Of a stretch of 64,000 nucleotides of DNA, positions 1 through 12,605 are shown in pieces (within the stretch, counting starts at the first letter, position 1; each line of letters starts with the position of its first letter). The stretch comes from Cytophagaceae bacterium (lineage in GTDB: Bacteria > Bacteroidota > Bacteroidia > Cytophagales > Spirosomataceae). Made by a program: the position numbers and the translations under genes. The stretch is from assembly GCA_016722655.1 (NCBI GenBank), contig JADKIR010000005.1, positions 1,054,001 through 1,118,000 of the forward strand, read 5' to 3'. The notes beneath the pieces were generated by a model. It saw only the letters and a program-made list of their open reading frames with translations, did no database searches and was not told the origin of the DNA.

Positions 1-606
1 ATTGAAATAGGTAATTCCGTATTGATTCCAGAGCAAACCGTAACCTTTACTTGACATTAAAAAAGGGATAGCGATTTGAGAATTTACCTGTATTAGTTTT
101 CTCGAAATGTTTTTTAGATTGAAAAAACCATCCTGAAATTGTCCTAAACCAAAAAGTCTTTCGTCATGAGGTGAGTCAAAAGTTTGTGTAACCTCCAGGC
201 ACTTCTCTCCATTAAGACTGGCTTCTTTTATAAGCCTTCCACCAATTTTTTCACTTAAGAACACTTCCCCGTTCTTTTTTGAAAATTTTAGCTGGCCTGA
301 TTTTTTTTCTAAAGTAACATTAATGGTCTCCGTTAATAGACTTAAATTTTTCTGATTTTCATTTACAGAGAATTTTGGAATTTTCGGTTTATCAATAATC
401 ACAAAATCATGTTTTTCTGATATACCTTCTTTTTCAAATTTCACCCTTACTGAATTCTGTGTATAGAGACTAATACTTAGCGTCCCTTCCTTAAAAATAA
501 CTTTCAGGCCATCGCTCTGTTTGGAGTAACTTTTATATTCCTGATTGTAAGCCAAAATTGGTATCAGGAGGAGCAAAATCAAATATTTAATTTTTGAATA
601 CATCAT
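1..606 (-). CDS. GH31 family glycosidase, N-terminal part (runs off left edge)
   Basis: This is the 5' part (202 codons) of a gene that continues beyond position 1. Translation from the ATG at 606 gives a signal peptide (MYSKIKYLILLLLIPILAYN) and then the beta-sandwich N-domain of GH31 enzymes. The GH31 N-domain signature is seen around residues 155-195, including RLFGLGQ, IPFLMSSKGYG and LLWNQYG. GH31 enzymes are retaining alpha-glucosidases or alpha-xylosidases; the catalytic barrel is outside the window, so substrate cannot be judged. The ATG lies 6 bases after the GH97 stop, so it is the last visible gene of the operon. A tandem ATGATG leaves the exact start ambiguous by one codon. Family confident; specificity unknown. 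Confidence 0.85.
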   Translation of the reverse strand, partial: MMYSKIKYLILLLLIPILAYNQEYKSYSKQSDGLKVIFKEGTLSISLYTQNSVRVKFEKEGISEKHDFVIIDKPKIPKFSVNENQKNLSLLTETINVTLEKKSGQLKFSKKNGEVFLSEKIGGRLIKEASLNGEKCLEVTQTFDSPHDERLFGLGQFQDGFFNLKNISRKLIQVNSQIAIPFLMSSKGYGLLWNQYGITYFN

Positions 607-612
607 TTTATT

Positions 613-2547
613 TTAAAGAATTGGGCTTAACAATATCACAAATCCACCTCTGCGAAGCATTTTTATGTCAATCGAGCCTGTTTTTTCGACACTTAAATAG
701 CTGGTATTAAAATCTTTGTCATGTATTCCATCAGCTATAATCGTTGCCTTATATTTTGTTCCTTCTTTCAGAAAATCAAGTTTTATGGTCTTGGTTTTTT
801 CTTTTCTTTCAGATGCATTGATTCCTCCTATATTCCATTGTTCGCCTTTTTTGCGAGCCATAATTACATCCTGTCCCGGATAGCCATCAATCAAAAGAGT
901 GCTGTCCCACGAAGTAGGCACTTCTTTTAGAAATGTTTTTGCAGCTTCAGGTAATTCCCGATAGCCTTCGGGTCTGTCGGCCAAATGTTGCAGAGGTGAT
1001 TCAAAAATTACAGAAAGTGCCAGCTCATGACCATAGGATGTGATATGAGGGTACTGCGAATTGGTAAATGTAACCGGGGTATAATCCATCGCACCCACTA
1101 CGTTTCTTGTAAATGGCAGAATGGTATTATGCTCGGGAGCGGTGAGCGTAAATTCCGGACCGTTGTTGTACCATTCGGCACCTCTCACGGCTTCGTAGGT
1201 GAGCATGTTGGGGTATGTGCGTGACCAGCCCCGGGGCACTAAAGAACCATGAAAATACACCAGCATTTCAAATTGGGCGGCATCTTCCAGAATATCAAGA
1301 TAATATTTGATCATATCTTGTTTTTCACTTTCAAAAAAGTCAACCTTGACACCTGCTACACCCAGTTTTTTGAGTTTGGTAAATTCTCCAACACGGTTTT
1401 CATGCGTGAGCATTCGGTCTTTTGGGGTAGAAGGTACCCACGTGTGATTACCTCCGGAGTTATACCACATCAATGGTTTTACGCCTTTGGAATGAATATA
1501 TTTCAATGCATCTTCCAGGTTTCCCCCGTTAGACATGCTGTCCCATTCCCAATCCAAAAGCGTGTAAGGCCAGTTCATTTCTGCGGCAAGATCAGCAAAA
1601 TCACAAACTATTTTGTAGTCTTTGGTGCCATGGTTGCTTGACCAGTAATTCCAGGAGACTTTACCGGGTTTTATCCATTCTGAATTCATAATGGTGCCGG
1701 GCGAAGAAACGTCTTCAGTCAAAGTACTTTCAACAATAGTGGCTAATGTACCGATATGAATTACTCTCCAGGGTGATTTCCAGGGTAAATCGATTTTTGG
1801 ATTTGATTCACCCATTCCTCTTCCATCTTTAGGGTTGGGGAAGGTGAGTTTGTAAAAATCAATATCGGCTGCATTGCTGAGTTTTGTTCCGCAATAGGTT
1901 GCATTTAAATCTGCTTCATGCAATAAAAACCAACAGTATTTGTCAGTTGAATTAAATAGAGCAGGATAACAATATTCTTGCTGTACGATTTTGTCATTAT
2001 TGGTGGCGGCGTACAATCCTTCGTTGGCAGGGTTCCATTTTTCCATCCAACGCATGGTTTCTTTGGGTACCTGATATGAAGTAAACTCATCTTTGACAAT
2101 AAAACTGCCTTGTTTTTCAGGGAATTCATACCTGAAAGTGAGTCCGTCGTTATATGCTCTTAAAATAACATTGAGTTTTGACTTTGATGGATTTTCAAAC
2201 GAAACAACTACTTCATTGGCTTCATTGCTTCGGTTTGATTTTTTCCCATAAGGCATCGTATATTGTTCGTTGATAGTAATCGGCTTAACTGATTTTACAA
2301 AAGTTAGCTCTTTATAAAAATCCTGATCACTTCTGGATAAACCCAGTGTGATTTTGGGCAGAATTTCACATTTCCCACTGTCAGAATTGTAAAAAACTTT
2401 TAGAAACCATTCGCCCGTTTGACTATTATCTCCGGAAAATAATTCGACCTTTATTTTTTGATTTGGCGATTCAAAACTTACTTTTTGGGAATAAGCAGAA
2501 AAGCTGAAAACCAGAAAAAAGACTAATATTTTTAATTTAGATTTCAT
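613..2547 (-). CDS. GH97 family glycosidase (alpha-galactosidase/alpha-glucosidase)
   Basis: 644 aa with a Sec signal (ends FSAYSQ), then the three-domain GH97 layout: N-terminal beta-supersandwich, TIM barrel and C-terminal beta domain. Barrel landmarks are LDWEWDS near residue 335, GVKVDFFES near 400 and TYEAVRGAEWYN near 450. GH97 contains inverting alpha-glucosidases (SusB type) and retaining alpha-galactosidases. An Asp in the VDFF segment, where the retaining subgroup carries its nucleophile, suggests the retaining alpha-galactosidase-like subgroup; this is inference from memory of the family. The start overlaps the stop of the upstream GH31 gene by 4 bases (ATGA), indicating translational coupling. 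Probably periplasmic, trimming alpha-linked terminal hexose from oligosaccharides. Confidence 0.9.
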   Translation of the reverse strand: MKSKLKILVFFLVFSFSAYSQKVSFESPNQKIKVELFSGDNSQTGEWFLKVFYNSDSGKCEILPKITLGLSRSDQDFYKELTFVKSVKPITINEQYTMPYGKKSNRSNEANEVVVSFENPSKSKLNVILRAYNDGLTFRYEFPEKQGSFIVKDEFTSYQVPKETMRWMEKWNPANEGLYAATNNDKIVQQEYCYPALFNSTDKYCWFLLHEADLNATYCGTKLSNAADIDFYKLTFPNPKDGRGMGESNPKIDLPWKSPWRVIHIGTLATIVESTLTEDVSSPGTIMNSEWIKPGKVSWNYWSSNHGTKDYKIVCDFADLAAEMNWPYTLLDWEWDSMSNGGNLEDALKYIHSKGVKPLMWYNSGGNHTWVPSTPKDRMLTHENRVGEFTKLKKLGVAGVKVDFFESEKQDMIKYYLDILEDAAQFEMLVYFHGSLVPRGWSRTYPNMLTYEAVRGAEWYNNGPEFTLTAPEHNTILPFTRNVVGAMDYTPVTFTNSQYPHITSYGHELALSVIFESPLQHLADRPEGYRELPEAAKTFLKEVPTSWDSTLLIDGYPGQDVIMARKKGEQWNIGGINASERKEKTKTIKLDFLKEGTKYKATIIADGIHDKDFNTSYLSVEKTGSIDIKMLRRGGFVILLSPIL

Positions 2548-4979
2548 TTTTTTTGATCAGGAAAATTTATGATTACTTTCTTCCTTTCGTAGGAAACTGA
2601 TTTTTCACTTTTCGAAACCATTTTTTGACCGGCCTCCGTTTTTTCAGTTATTAAAGTGATATCAAAAGTCCTCTTTTCAAGCATTCCGGGGAAACTACCA
2701 TTCCTGTCGTTTATGGTTAGTATTTGCTTTTTATCATCCCAATTAAGCTGAATAGTTGAGTAAACACCTTTTTCGTAATTGTAATTGTCGTTTTCATCTT
2801 CATAGAGTACAAAAGTGCCATTTGCCCCAGCATAAACATTGATTTGAAGATGATCCCATTTTTTTTCTGTAGCATATTGTACTTCAGGGCCAAAAGGAAT
2901 AATTGCACCGGCTTTTACATAAAGTGGAATGGTTTCAATTGGCGTTTCCTTAACAATATTTTTACCTCCTGAAATTTTTTCCGATGTCCAGAAATCATAC
3001 CAATCACTACCGGCTGGGAGATAACTTTCTTTGGTCTTAACTTTTCCAAAATCTTCAACCATTACCGAATCTCCATTTTCTATTTTTTGGCTGACATACA
3101 TGGCTTTGGTTACCGGACAAACCATAATTGATTTTCCAAACAGATATTGGTCATTGATATCTAGTGCATTTTTATCTGATGCAAAATCCATTACCAGAGC
3201 CCGCATCATACTGGATTGACCTGCTGTGACCTGCCATGATGTAGAATATATATAAGGCAATAACTTATATCGCAGATTGATGTATTTTTCAATCACATCG
3301 TAGGGTTTGTCTCCTTTTTTTCCAAATTGAAATATCTCTCTGGGGGCATCGGCACCATGAGATCTCATCATTGGGCAAAATGTACCAAACTGTAACCATC
3401 TCAAATAAAGTTCGCGGTATTCCGGGTCATTAAGCTTTTTTCTGAAATTCCATAAAAAGAAACCACCTATGTCACTATTCCAATAGGGTATGCCGGTAAG
3501 AGAAAAATTTAAGCCCGCTGAAATCTGATTTCTTAGTGCTGTCCACGAAGAGTTTACATCGCCTGACCAGGTATTGGCACCGTACCTTTGCTGGCCTGCA
3601 AATGCAGATCTGGTGAGAATAAAAACCCTTTTGGCGTCACTCACCTCACGCTGGTGATCATACACTCCTCCGACCGTCATGAGTGGAAAGGCGTTTCTTA
3701 CTTTTCGGAATGAACCTAGAAAAGTCTTGTTATTCATATCAGAGGGTTTGAAATCCAAATGGTCGGGTTCGGAAGAATCCATCCACCAACCATCCATTCC
3801 GAGTGAAAAGATACCTTTGTTTAAGTATTTCCAATAAATATTTCTTGCCTCAGGATTAAACGGATCATAAACTTTTACTCCTGATGGGTAATTAGGATTG
3901 GGTGGCCATTTTTCAGAACCTGACTGTGGCCAGGTTACAAAATTCATCAAGGCACCGATTTTATCCAATTCGGCATATTGTAGGGTTTTGGGGCCAAAAG
4001 AGTTCCAGATAGATATGGTCATGTGAGCATTAAGGGCGTGAACGTCGTTGACCATTTTTTGTGGATTTTCAAATTCCGGATTAAGGAAATCCATCGCATT
4101 CCAGAGGTAGTTATTCCCCCAATATTGCCAGTCCTGAATGATACCATCGAGCGGAACACCCAATTCCCTGTATTTTTTTACCACACCAACCAATTCTCCC
4201 TGGCTTTTGTATCTTTCTTTAGACTGAAAGTAACCAAACGTCCACAAGGGAAACATGGGAGCCTGGCCGGTAAGGTTTCTCATGCAAGCAATGACACCGT
4301 CGGCATTTTCGCCATACATAAAGTAATAGTCAATTACATCGCCTACTTCTGATTTGAAAGTTGTTTTTTCGGAATTATCTGTAAAAGTTGTAGGAGAATA
4401 ATTGTCCCAAAAAATCCCATAACCTTTGGCTGATTGGAAAAATGGAATGTAATCGTCGGTATTCCCCTGAACCATATTTAGGGTCAGGTTTCTTTGTACC
4501 ATTTTTCCTTGTTGCTGTTGTCCTAGTCCATAAATGGCCTCTTCTTTCTCAAGTGCAAATGCCTGTTCTATATTCCAGGTGTTTTGCCCATTGTCAACGA
4601 AAGGAGTAAATACTGAACTCTTTTCTTTTTCATTGAGCAACTGAAGACCTTTTTCATTCAGGAAACTAATTTTTCCTGACAATGAATTAAGCTTTATCTT
4701 AATTTTTGCAGTGCCAATCGTAATTTCTTCCGCTTTTTGAGTAGCTAAGAATTTAACAGGAATAGGTTTTGCAATTACTGAGAGGCTGTTTTTCTGTAAA
4801 GGAATCCCTTCGGGGGATTTAATAATTCTTACCGTATTTTCTGAGAAAAACTGAATCTCGGTTTTAATACCATATATAGTAGTAATTATCCCGGTCTCAG
4901 TTTTTTGAAAACTTTGGGCTTTGACTACATTTCCCAGCAATAACAGCTGTATAATGAAAGTAAAAATATACTTTTTCAT
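2544..4979 (-). CDS. GH31 alpha-xylosidase/alpha-glucosidase
   Basis: 811 aa from the ATG at 4979, chosen over an ATG 66 bases upstream because it is immediately followed by a signal peptide (MKKYIFTFIIQLLLLGNVVKAQ-like). Domain order: GH31 N-domain with YGLGQQQ, catalytic barrel, and C-terminal beta domains (DUF5110-like). The nucleophile motif WWMDSSEPD sits near residue 400 and the acid/base region SDIGGFF near 502. GH31 enzymes are retaining; the WMDSSEP motif and the hemicellulase neighbours favour alpha-xylosidase, but alpha-glucosidase is not excluded. It lies 63 bases downstream of the GH127 gene and overlaps the GH97 start by 4 bases. Confidence 0.88.
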   Translation of the reverse strand: MKKYIFTFIIQLLLLGNVVKAQSFQKTETGIITTIYGIKTEIQFFSENTVRIIKSPEGIPLQKNSLSVIAKPIPVKFLATQKAEEITIGTAKIKIKLNSLSGKISFLNEKGLQLLNEKEKSSVFTPFVDNGQNTWNIEQAFALEKEEAIYGLGQQQQGKMVQRNLTLNMVQGNTDDYIPFFQSAKGYGIFWDNYSPTTFTDNSEKTTFKSEVGDVIDYYFMYGENADGVIACMRNLTGQAPMFPLWTFGYFQSKERYKSQGELVGVVKKYRELGVPLDGIIQDWQYWGNNYLWNAMDFLNPEFENPQKMVNDVHALNAHMTISIWNSFGPKTLQYAELDKIGALMNFVTWPQSGSEKWPPNPNYPSGVKVYDPFNPEARNIYWKYLNKGIFSLGMDGWWMDSSEPDHLDFKPSDMNNKTFLGSFRKVRNAFPLMTVGGVYDHQREVSDAKRVFILTRSAFAGQQRYGANTWSGDVNSSWTALRNQISAGLNFSLTGIPYWNSDIGGFFLWNFRKKLNDPEYRELYLRWLQFGTFCPMMRSHGADAPREIFQFGKKGDKPYDVIEKYINLRYKLLPYIYSTSWQVTAGQSSMMRALVMDFASDKNALDINDQYLFGKSIMVCPVTKAMYVSQKIENGDSVMVEDFGKVKTKESYLPAGSDWYDFWTSEKISGGKNIVKETPIETIPLYVKAGAIIPFGPEVQYATEKKWDHLQINVYAGANGTFVLYEDENDNYNYEKGVYSTIQLNWDDKKQILTINDRNGSFPGMLEKRTFDITLITEKTEAGQKMVSKSEKSVSYERKKVIINFPDQKK

Positions 4980-5041
4980 TTTAATTTTATTAAATAACCT
5001 TTTAAACTTAAAGACTCCTTTATGGTTTAAAATTCTGTAAA

Positions 5042-7333
5042 TCATTCACTTATCAATCGAATCATTGAGAATCTTGGGCTTGGTTTATCTTTTTTTGCCA
5101 TTATTTTTATTTGAAAATCATCTAAAAATTCTTTCAGGATTATCATTTTTTTACCTTCGATGGTGAATTCCTCAACAAGAGTTTCATTTATATAAATATC
5201 AAAATTCTTTGAATCCAGTGGTTCTATGGCCTCCAAAATAAGCTTATTGCCTTTTCGATTCTTGTTTTTCAAATTATAAGAAAAATAGCCCCGGGTACTT
5301 CTCCAAAAAAGACCTTCTTCGTTTCCGGAAAAGCTTTTTTCTCCTTTAAAATCATGATCTACTTCGGGTTGTTGTTCTCCACAATTGACTTTGTCGATAG
5401 TTATAGCTTCCAGTGCCAAATATTCGGCTTCCTCTTTTCTTCTGGTTTCTTTCAGATTATTGAATTCTGAATCGCTAAAAACCTGAAAATACATTTGATA
5501 CCTGCTGTCATGGATTTCAAAAAATGGCTGCAATCGCAGGGAATCAAGCTTATAATTGAGCTTGGAAATCACTTGAGGCCTTTCCAAAATTTTATTTTTG
5601 TCACCAACCAAAGCGAAAGCATCGTTGATTGGTATCAGCCTTCCTTTTGCTTCATGGCCCATGCGGCTGTCGCCAGCAAACAGGCCATCGAGGTCTTTAG
5701 CAGAGGTTTTTGCTGCCAAAACTATTGGCCCATTCATAAAGGCTACCCAATTTGAACCATCAGGCAAGGTTTCGGTTCTGATAGAAGTATTGAATCTGAT
5801 ATTTACCCGGTCACCATTTTTCCAGTTTCTTTTTATGATCAGATAGTTTTCATGATTGGAAAAATCTTTTTGCAATTTATCATTCACAAAAATTTCAAAA
5901 CTTTCAGCCCATGAAGGTTTTCTAATTCCCAATCCAAAGGTTTTAGCTTTCTTAAGTTTAATATTGAGATTAGAGGAATTTTCATACGGAAAATTGGTGT
6001 TTTGTGCTATTAATAAGCCTTTTTCTTTCCAGTTTAATTCAGAAGCAATGAAAAAATTGACAAATAAATTGTCATTTTCATGGCTGTAGATAAGTTCCCC
6101 GTATTTACTGTGATTCTCGAGTCCTGAGCCTACACAACACCACATACTGGTTTCCGGTTGAGAGTAAACCCGGTAATGGTTGGGCCTGATAGGTGTAAAA
6201 TATACAAAACCTCCTTTCTCAGGATTTTGACTGGAAAGAATATGGTTGTACATGGTTCTTTCATAAAAATCAAGATATGAAGGGTCAGAATAATCCAAAA
6301 ACAAAGCCCTGCTCAACCGTAGCATATTAAAAGAATTACAGGTTTCTGGTCCCTGATTTGATTTGAGCATAGAGCTAAAATCATTTTTAGGGTTAAAATG
6401 CTCCCTAACACTATTTCCACCAAATGCCACACTGCGTTCCTGACTTACATTTTTCCAGAAATACTTTGCTGCCTCTGACCAATCTGTGTTTTCGGTCAGC
6501 TGAGCAATTTTTTCAAAACCTATTACTTTAGGAATCTGAGTATTGGCATGTAAGCTTGTGAGTTTATCTTCTTTTTTGATCAAAGGCTCAAGTATGGCCA
6601 AATGGCTGAACCTTTTGGCAGCCTCAAGGTATTTTCGATCTTTTGTAATCTCATAAACATCGGCAAGGGTTTCATTGATTCCGCCATGTTCGGTACGAAG
6701 TATTTGCTGAATCTGTTGGTCATTCAAAGGCTGAATGAGCTCAATAAGCCAGTCTGATAGTTTTATTAAAACAGTTTTGGCCTGTTGATTTCCTGTTTCT
6801 GTCCAGGCATCTCTTAGGCCTGCGAAGAGTTTATGAATATTATAAAAAGGCACCCATGTATTATTGAGGCCAAAACCGCTTCCATCTATATCACCTTTAT
6901 GAATCCTGTCCCAGAAAACTTTTCCCTGGGGTATTCCGCCCACATAGCCGTTACCATTTTTTTGTTGGCAGGCTGCGAGCTCAGCAACCATATATTCCAG
7001 CCTTTTTTTGAGTTCTTTATTCCCGGTAGAGGCATACATCATTGCCAGAGCAGAAAGATAATGTCCTGCAATATGTCCATCAAGACCGATGCTCTCCCAG
7101 TTCCCATATCGGGGGGACTTTTCGGGTAAACCGGCATCAATACGATAGGGTGCCAGCAGTCGGTCAGGGTTTAATGCCAGGATATATTTTAAATCTATAT
7201 CCCGGGCATTTTGAAACGGAGAGGGTTTCAGTTTGACCTGATTTAATTCAAATGCATGCATTTGTCCTGCGACAGGCATGCAAAGCAATGTTACAAAAAG
7301 AGCGGTTAATCCGGTTATAATACTTTTTCTCAT
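5042..7333 (-). CDS. GH127/GH146-type beta-L-arabinofuranosidase (DUF1680)
   Basis: 763 aa with an N-terminal signal (ends MPVAGQ). The (alpha/alpha)6 catalytic domain begins with the DUF1680 signature GNWESIGLDGHIAGHYLSAL near residue 78. The zinc-cysteine active site is visible: ETCNSFNML near 329 supplies Glu and Cys ligands, and MWCCVGSGLENHSKYGE near 398 supplies the Cys-Cys pair whose first Cys is the nucleophile in characterised GH127 (HypBA1). A beta-sandwich C-terminus follows. The family releases L-arabinose from beta-L-arabinofuranosides. The start overlaps the GH43 stop by 4 bases. GH146 shares the same catalytic residues, so the family label between GH127 and GH146 is open. Confidence 0.9.
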   Translation of the reverse strand: MRKSIITGLTALFVTLLCMPVAGQMHAFELNQVKLKPSPFQNARDIDLKYILALNPDRLLAPYRIDAGLPEKSPRYGNWESIGLDGHIAGHYLSALAMMYASTGNKELKKRLEYMVAELAACQQKNGNGYVGGIPQGKVFWDRIHKGDIDGSGFGLNNTWVPFYNIHKLFAGLRDAWTETGNQQAKTVLIKLSDWLIELIQPLNDQQIQQILRTEHGGINETLADVYEITKDRKYLEAAKRFSHLAILEPLIKKEDKLTSLHANTQIPKVIGFEKIAQLTENTDWSEAAKYFWKNVSQERSVAFGGNSVREHFNPKNDFSSMLKSNQGPETCNSFNMLRLSRALFLDYSDPSYLDFYERTMYNHILSSQNPEKGGFVYFTPIRPNHYRVYSQPETSMWCCVGSGLENHSKYGELIYSHENDNLFVNFFIASELNWKEKGLLIAQNTNFPYENSSNLNIKLKKAKTFGLGIRKPSWAESFEIFVNDKLQKDFSNHENYLIIKRNWKNGDRVNIRFNTSIRTETLPDGSNWVAFMNGPIVLAAKTSAKDLDGLFAGDSRMGHEAKGRLIPINDAFALVGDKNKILERPQVISKLNYKLDSLRLQPFFEIHDSRYQMYFQVFSDSEFNNLKETRRKEEAEYLALEAITIDKVNCGEQQPEVDHDFKGEKSFSGNEEGLFWRSTRGYFSYNLKNKNRKGNKLILEAIEPLDSKNFDIYINETLVEEFTIEGKKMIILKEFLDDFQIKIMAKKDKPSPRFSMIRLISE

Positions 7334-9003
7334 TTCAAAACAGGGTCATTACCGCTGTATTTCAAAAACTTAAATGTTGCTGTATTGTCTGATTTTTCAC
7401 CTGTTGAAGTGGCATACATGCCATAAGTACAACCAATAAAGCTATTGGCCACCTTGGTGCTCAGGAATTTACCATCAACCTTATCTTTCAAAAGATTCCA
7501 TTTTTTACCATCAGTCGAATACCAAAAACTGTACAATGCCCCTTCAGATTTAATTTTAAAGTTTACTTTGGAAGAGGGAATGGTCAAAGCCACCTCAGTT
7601 ACCAATTCCGTAGTTTTGTCCTTGCTTTTAATCAGCTGTACCATATCTTTTCCATCACCATTTTTGGCTTTAGCTATGAAATAATAATGACGCTCATCCT
7701 GAAAAATAACCAGACCGGCTTTTTCGTTGGCGTTTTTGGGAGCAAAACTCACCAGTGTCTCAGCAGTACTGTTGAGGTGCTGCTGACGCTTACCGATAAA
7801 TGACGGATTTGTCAATTCTGAAATGGTTTCAGGCTTAAGATTGAGCGTGAGTCCACTGGCCGAGGTTTTAAACGAGCTGCTATCAACAGTTCTCAAAAAC
7901 AACATCGAAAGATTGAGGCCTTTATCGAAAGTCATTGTGTAAGAAAAATTGCCGCTTTGAGGTATTGACCCTTTTTGTTTAACCTCTTTGATATTGGTTT
8001 TGTATTTATAAGCAATCTCTTTTTCGCCATGTTCAATCATAGGCCAATCGTTAACCCAGGTAAGTGGGGCAATAAACATTTCACGGCCAGTATTGTAAAA
8101 ATCACCTTCATAAGGGCGTACAGCAAGGAAAATTGAATACCAGTTGCCATCGGGGCCTTCGATGAATTGGGCATGGCCGGCTGAGGTGATTGGGTTTTGG
8201 CGATCCTCGGGTAAGCCTCGCTGAGTCAAAACAGGGTTTCCCTCAAAAGGAACATAGGGACCCCAGATATCTTTGCTACGCAATGCCACCTGTGAGTGAT
8301 TGACAGAGGTGCCACCTTCTGCAGCATAAAGTATGTACCAATCGTTACGTTTCATGATATGCGGACCTTCAATCCAAACCGGTTTTTTGGATAAATCGAC
8401 TCCACCATTAACCAACTGGTGTTCTTCACCCACCACTTTCAGGTTTTTGTAATCAAATTCATAAATTCTGATGGTCCTGTGACCCGAATACAAAGGCTTT
8501 CTATCAGGGGCATCGCTGTTGTAAACTATATAAGCTTTGTCGGTTGCTTCATCAAAATATATTGAGGGGTCAATACCCTTTACTTCAGGAATTTTAACAG
8601 GATTAATGTAAGGACCTCCCGGATTTTTCGAAGTAACTACAAAGTTGCCTTCATGGTCAATATCTGTACAAGTCACGTAGTAAGTGCCTTTATAATAGGC
8701 GATTGCCGGAGCAAAAAGTCCACGGGTCATCCTTTCACCCATGAATTCCATCTGAGAAGGGCGATCAATTACATTACCTACTTGTTTCCAGTTTTTAAGG
8801 TCACGGCTATGCATGATAGGTAAGCCGGGGAAATAAGAGAATGTAGAATGAACTGAATAATAATCAGCCCCAACTTTTACGATACTTGGATCAGGATAAA
8901 AACCTGTCAAAATGGGGTTGGTCAAAGTTACTTGTGCTGTTGCTATTTTTGCCAGTAACACAATTAAAATAAGGTTGAAAAATTTTGATATGTTTTTTAA
9001 CAT
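7330..9003 (-). CDS. GH43 arabinofuranosidase/beta-xylosidase with C-terminal sandwich domain
   Basis: 557 aa with signal peptide (ends AKIATAQ). The five-bladed GH43 propeller starts with NPILTGFYPDPSIV, whose Asp is the general base. KGIDPSIYFD near residue 144 carries the second conserved Asp, and WIEGPHIMKR near 212 the acid Glu. From about residue 330 a C-terminal concanavalin-like domain, typical of the beta-xylosidase-like GH43 subfamilies (10-12), follows. Substrates in such members are alpha-L-arabinofuranosyl or beta-xylosyl linkages of xylan or xyloglucan. It is 4 bases downstream of the GH95 gene and overlaps the GH127 start, so all are co-transcribed. Confidence 0.9.
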   Translation of the reverse strand: MLKNISKFFNLILIVLLAKIATAQVTLTNPILTGFYPDPSIVKVGADYYSVHSTFSYFPGLPIMHSRDLKNWKQVGNVIDRPSQMEFMGERMTRGLFAPAIAYYKGTYYVTCTDIDHEGNFVVTSKNPGGPYINPVKIPEVKGIDPSIYFDEATDKAYIVYNSDAPDRKPLYSGHRTIRIYEFDYKNLKVVGEEHQLVNGGVDLSKKPVWIEGPHIMKRNDWYILYAAEGGTSVNHSQVALRSKDIWGPYVPFEGNPVLTQRGLPEDRQNPITSAGHAQFIEGPDGNWYSIFLAVRPYEGDFYNTGREMFIAPLTWVNDWPMIEHGEKEIAYKYKTNIKEVKQKGSIPQSGNFSYTMTFDKGLNLSMLFLRTVDSSSFKTSASGLTLNLKPETISELTNPSFIGKRQQHLNSTAETLVSFAPKNANEKAGLVIFQDERHYYFIAKAKNGDGKDMVQLIKSKDKTTELVTEVALTIPSSKVNFKIKSEGALYSFWYSTDGKKWNLLKDKVDGKFLSTKVANSFIGCTYGMYATSTGEKSDNTATFKFLKYSGNDPVLK

Positions 9004-9007
9004 TTTA

Positions 9008-11494
<2,487 letters not shown>

Positions 11495-11516
11495 TTTTTA
11501 AGGTCTTATCAATTTT

Positions 11517-12536
11517 TTAATCCCGAAATTCTATCATGGCTTTAATAACTCCATTTTCAGGATTTAGGCAAAAATCAAATTTCTGTTTTACCTCACTAAA
11601 ATCCATTCTGAAGTTGATAAATGCATTGGGGTCAATTTTATTTTTTGCCAGACAATCCAAAACATGATCAAAATCCTCACGGGTGGCATTACGGCTACTC
11701 ATGAGGGTGCCTTCGCGTTTATGAAATTCCGGTTGACTAAACGATATTTCACCTTTTTGAAGGCCGATCAGCACATATCTCCCACCATGAGCAAGATATA
11801 GGAAGGCATTATTGATGGCTTTTAGATTGCCTGTAGCGTCAATAACCACAGTAGGCATATCTCCATTGGTAATTTCAGAAAGTTTTTCACTCACATTTTC
11901 GGAGAGTGCATTGATTACAAAAGGCACTTTCAGGCTGTTTTTACAGAAGTCCAGGCGGGTGTCATTTACGTCAAGGGCAATTACGTTGGCTCCGGCAATT
12001 CTGGCAAATTCCATTGTTCCAAGACCAATTGGGCCGGCACCGATCACCAATACAAATTCTCCGGCCTCAACTCCTACCCTTCTGATGCCATGGGCACCTA
12101 TTGCAAGTGGTTCTACCAGTGCCTGGGCATCAAAATCAAGATTTTCTCCTGCAATTAGTGCTGACTTTGGTATTGAGATGTACTCTGCCATTCCTCCATC
12201 GATATGCACACCAAATACCTGCATTTTAGCACAGCAATTGGTCTTACCTGTGCGGCAAGCTACACATTCACCACAATGAAAATAAGGGATAATTGAAACC
12301 TTTTGGCCAATACTAAATGCTGAATAACCATCGACTTCGGTCAGGATACCTGATAGTTCGTGACCTAAAATCCTTGGATATGAAAAATAGGGCTGGGTAC
12401 CCTCATAGGCATGCAGGTCGGTGCCGCATATTCCTATTCTTTTGATCTTAACTATAGCCCCGCCGGGTTGCAGAACTGGTTTCGGAACTTCTTCCAAAAC
12501 AAACTCTCCCGGTTTTTTACAAATCCAGGTTTTCAT
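11517..12536 (-). CDS. Zinc-dependent L-galactonate/L-gulonate-type 5-dehydrogenase (MDR family)
   Basis: 339 aa, cytoplasmic, no signal peptide. Medium-chain dehydrogenase with catalytic zinc ligands in GICGTDLHAYEG (Cys near 38) and GHE (near 61), structural zinc cysteines in CGECVACRTGKTNCC (near 92-106) and the Rossmann motif GAGPIGLG near 166. The overall pattern, including QPYFSYPRILGHE, FGVHIDGGMAEY, QALVEPLAIGAHGIRR and SQPEFHKREGTLMSSRNAT, closely matches remembered LgoD/YjjN-type L-galactonate (L-gulonate) 5-dehydrogenases. It is the first gene of the operon and the only intracellular enzyme. It could oxidise the acid sugar derived from the L-sugar released by GH95. Family secure, exact substrate inferred. 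Confidence 0.75.
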   Translation of the reverse strand: MKTWICKKPGEFVLEEVPKPVLQPGGAIVKIKRIGICGTDLHAYEGTQPYFSYPRILGHELSGILTEVDGYSAFSIGQKVSIIPYFHCGECVACRTGKTNCCAKMQVFGVHIDGGMAEYISIPKSALIAGENLDFDAQALVEPLAIGAHGIRRVGVEAGEFVLVIGAGPIGLGTMEFARIAGANVIALDVNDTRLDFCKNSLKVPFVINALSENVSEKLSEITNGDMPTVVIDATGNLKAINNAFLYLAHGGRYVLIGLQKGEISFSQPEFHKREGTLMSSRNATREDFDHVLDCLAKNKIDPNAFINFRMDFSEVKQKFDFCLNPENGVIKAMIEFRD

Positions 12537-12605
12537 TTTTATTTATAATTGATTTTCCTTAAAAATAGGGAAAATTAGTGACTGAATAAATGTGTCAATT
12601 ATACA

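Noticed and set aside
721..1641. Plus-strand open frames inside the GH97 gene
   Set aside because: They are antisense shadows of a conserved gene and have no family features or signal sequences.
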